Shown here in pieces: positions 56,078 to 57,894 of a stretch of DNA of 57,894 bases; position 1 is the first letter of the stretch, and every line of letters starts with the position of its first letter. The stretch comes from a virus. The position numbers were made by a program, and so were the translations under genes. Below the pieces are notes generated by a model. That model had not been told where the DNA came from, made no database searches, and saw nothing but the letters and a program-made list of their open reading frames with translations. The stretch lies in the IMG/VR virus record IMGVR_UViG_3300030118_002568, positions 1 to 57,894 of that record; one strand, given 5' to 3'.

Positions 56078-57894
56078 TTAGTCACCAAACGTATAGTACA
56101 ACAGCGTATCGCTGAAGTTAGGAGTTAGAGTCGTGATAGATGCACAGGGATTAGCGGATTTGTGAAACGCTATCTCATACAACTCTCCCATGAATTGAGT
56201 GGCTTTCCTATTTGTTGCATTAAGACTGCCATCTTGACCGATATAACAATCGCTAGTTCCTAGCCTGAACTTGCCTATGTTCACCTTTACCCTTTTCACA
56301 GGTTGATTGTTTAGATAGAAGGTAAGGGTGTTCTTATTGAAAGAGATGCCCACCTTCGCTATCTGCTCTAGATACAACGCCTCTTTCTGCTGGTCTCTGT
56401 ATATGGTGGATGTGACTGTTGTAGCAGGGTCTGCTGCAAGAGTTATGGAATTACCACTGACACTAGAAACAGTGCCTATCAATGTTCCAGTATTATCGTA
56501 TATGCTATTACCAGCACCGATGCCATCTGCCTCTCCTGAACCAACTGTAATATTTCTGACGTTCGTGCTGAATGCCCCTAAAGATAGCCCTGAACTTATT
56601 CCTGTACTGCTGATTGCTTGGTCTCCTGCTGAAGCCGCTACGATAGTAACGGTGCTTCCAACTCTAGATACTGTGAGAGTGCCGTTGTGACCTGAAGAAC
56701 CTGCGATAACTGCTCTTAGATTATCAGCAGTAGTTGCAGTATCACCTACGACATTCGTGAAGAACACAACAGCATTGCTTCCCTCTGTTGCAGTAGAGCC
56801 ATTGTTCTCATTGTTAGCACCCTTCGTTGGTTTATACTTCTTGATTGTACCACTACTATCCTCTAGGGTAATGAATGCAGTAGGGGTAACTGCGGGGGTT
56901 TCTGCTACATAATTTCCAAACTGACTACCACTAACACTAACAACACTAGAGTAATTACTGACTCTTGCTAGAGCCTGATTAGCAACATTTGATGTGCTTG
57001 GAGATGTGACCGTTACTACGCTACCACTTACACTTGCTTGTGGCCCTGCAAAGTTCGTACCACTAAAGGCAGAATTGATTGCACCTGACAGATTTGAGGC
57101 AGTGCCGTTCGCATCCGAACCAAGTCTCACTATATGTGTAGGAGAAACGCTAGTAGTGCTGTTATTGACAGCACCATTCGTTCCAGTATTGAAGAACTTG
57201 AAGTATTTAGTGACTAGATTGCCAATGCTGTTTCTCAATTGAACTGTCATGTAGTAATTCACATTGCTCCCTGATGCTGCATTCACTCCTCCTGACATAC
57301 CATTTACAGTTACGTCACTTGTCAAGTTACTTCCTCTTGTGATAGTGTTGTTGTAACTAGCAAACGTAGATGTAGAAGTGCTAAGAGTTGTAGTAAGATT
57401 GACTGTTTTGCCTGATAGACTAGGGGAATAGAGATTAAGCCCAGTGATATTTGCTGATAGACTACTAGTGCCTATTACTGTTCGTAGATTGTTGGCATTC
57501 TGCCAATTACCACCGGATGAAGTATTGGTTATCGCAAAAATGAATATGTTGTTGTTGGGTATTCCTGATGTCGGTAGTATAGCACCACCAGTTCCAGTTA
57601 ATACATCCGTTAAGTTACTACCGTTCTTTGCTGAACCAGTCAAATTAGAGGCTAGAACTGGAACGAAGACGAATGTATCAGCAGCAGTAGTTCCATCGTT
57701 GAATATCTTTATCGATTTATTATTGACCACACTTTCTAGAGTATTTGTTACTCCATCATTCTCTTCTCCAAACTCACTGAAGCAGTCACTAGCAGAAAGG
57801 CTGTCAACTGTAATATCACCAGTAGGAGCAGTTCCTGAACTTCCCGGAGTATCTAGATGGGAAGAACCCGGTTGAGCATCAATTGTAAATGTAG
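56078..57894 (-). CDS. Partial tail protein with repeats and C-terminal LamG-like domain
   Basis: The frame stays open past the first internal start (GTG at 57730) and reaches the window edge for 54 further codons (FTIDAQPGSSHLDTPGSSGT and so on). This is therefore the C-terminal 605 residues of a longer protein. The body has short repeats (TADNLRAVI; GDTATTADNLRAVIAGSSGH; ANITGLNLYSPSLSGKTVNL) of low-complexity Ser/Thr/Asn/Gly. The end (QIAKVGISFNKNTLTFYLNN, RLGTSDCYIGQDGSLN, FMGELYEIAFHKSANPC, LLYYTFGD) looks like a concanavalin/LamG sandwich, possibly glycan-binding. It is the first tail gene seen here and is one base from the hub gene. Confidence 0.75.
   Translation of the reverse strand, partial: TFTIDAQPGSSHLDTPGSSGTAPTGDITVDSLSASDCFSEFGEENDGVTNTLESVVNNKSIKIFNDGTTAADTFVFVPVLASNLTGSAKNGSNLTDVLTGTGGAILPTSGIPNNNIFIFAITNTSSGGNWQNANNLRTVIGTSSLSANITGLNLYSPSLSGKTVNLTTTLSTSTSTFASYNNTITRGSNLTSDVTVNGMSGGVNAASGSNVNYYMTVQLRNSIGNLVTKYFKFFNTGTNGAVNNSTTSVSPTHIVRLGSDANGTASNLSGAINSAFSGTNFAGPQASVSGSVVTVTSPSTSNVANQALARVSNYSSVVSVSGSQFGNYVAETPAVTPTAFITLEDSSGTIKKYKPTKGANNENNGSTATEGSNAVVFFTNVVGDTATTADNLRAVIAGSSGHNGTLTVSRVGSTVTIVAASAGDQAISSTGISSGLSLGAFSTNVRNITVGSGEADGIGAGNSIYDNTGTLIGTVSSVSGNSITLAADPATTVTSTIYRDQQKEALYLEQIAKVGISFNKNTLTFYLNNQPVKRVKVNIGKFRLGTSDCYIGQDGSLNATNRKATQFMGELYEIAFHKSANPCASITTLTPNFSDTLLYYTFGD

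Noticed and set aside
35044-57894. Diversity-generating retroelement acting on fibres
   Set aside because: No reverse transcriptase and no adenine-biased template/variable repeat pair in the window; the repeats present are protein modules with synonymous changes.

Overview
The window is most likely part of the genome of a tailed double-stranded DNA virus of an uncultured marine archaeon. The best guess is a magrovirus-like virus of Marine Group II (Poseidoniales) Euryarchaeota. This rests on an archaeal information-processing set (B-family DNA polymerase, PCNA, clamp-loader small subunit, ATP-dependent DNA ligase, archaeo-eukaryotic primase, XPF/ERCC4-type nuclease, transcription factor B) that shares a contig with very large tail-fibre and tail-hub genes. 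Very short genes overlap as ATGA/TAATG, and no rRNA, tRNA or cellular housekeeping genes were seen. The virus group is an inference; no database search was possible.

Layout. (1) About 1-2.54 kb, minus strand: a left arm of small, often acidic genes. Five copies of a roughly 50-bp regulatory unit (ACCATATGGT palindrome, variable inverted repeat, CCTCATAAGGTGATGA box) stand in front of the gene units, and tight hairpins lie at gene ends. (2) About 2.54-3.15 kb: an AT-rich non-coding divergence point, a candidate origin or promoter region. (3) About 3.15-34.69 kb, plus strand: one long tightly packed series of early and replication genes. It holds an Nmad1-like protein, a 665-bp non-coding gap, small zinc proteins, a ThiS-like ubiquitin-fold protein ending in Gly-Gly-Tyr, a class II ribonucleotide reductase, TFB, an E1/ThiF-like enzyme, a JAMM protease, a 29-residue peptide with two PCNA-binding-like motifs, a lipoprotein, DNA ligase, RFC small subunit, a likely SSB, a RecA-like ATPase, PCNA, a split DNA polymerase B, a RecB/Cas4-like nuclease, a primase, an XPF-like nuclease, an AAA+ helicase candidate and a DEDD exonuclease. 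(4) About 34.69-57.89 kb, minus strand: virion tail genes, comprising a fibre-assembly chaperone, two giant repeat-rich fibres, a small fibre/baseplate protein, a 2,322-residue tail-hub protein and a partial LamG-containing protein that runs off the right edge.

How it works together. The plus-strand genes could build a nearly self-sufficient archaeal-type replisome: primase, helicase, SSB, polymerase in two chains with a C-terminal PCNA-binding motif, clamp, clamp loader and ligase, fed by a B12-dependent nucleotide reductase. TFB would redirect host transcription. The most striking candidate for an undescribed system is the combination of a ubiquitin-fold protein, an E1-like activating enzyme and a JAMM protease, with Cys-rich small proteins beside the E1, all in the early region rather than in the tail module. 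Second are the tandem-PIP micro-protein and the covarying repeat units of the left arm.
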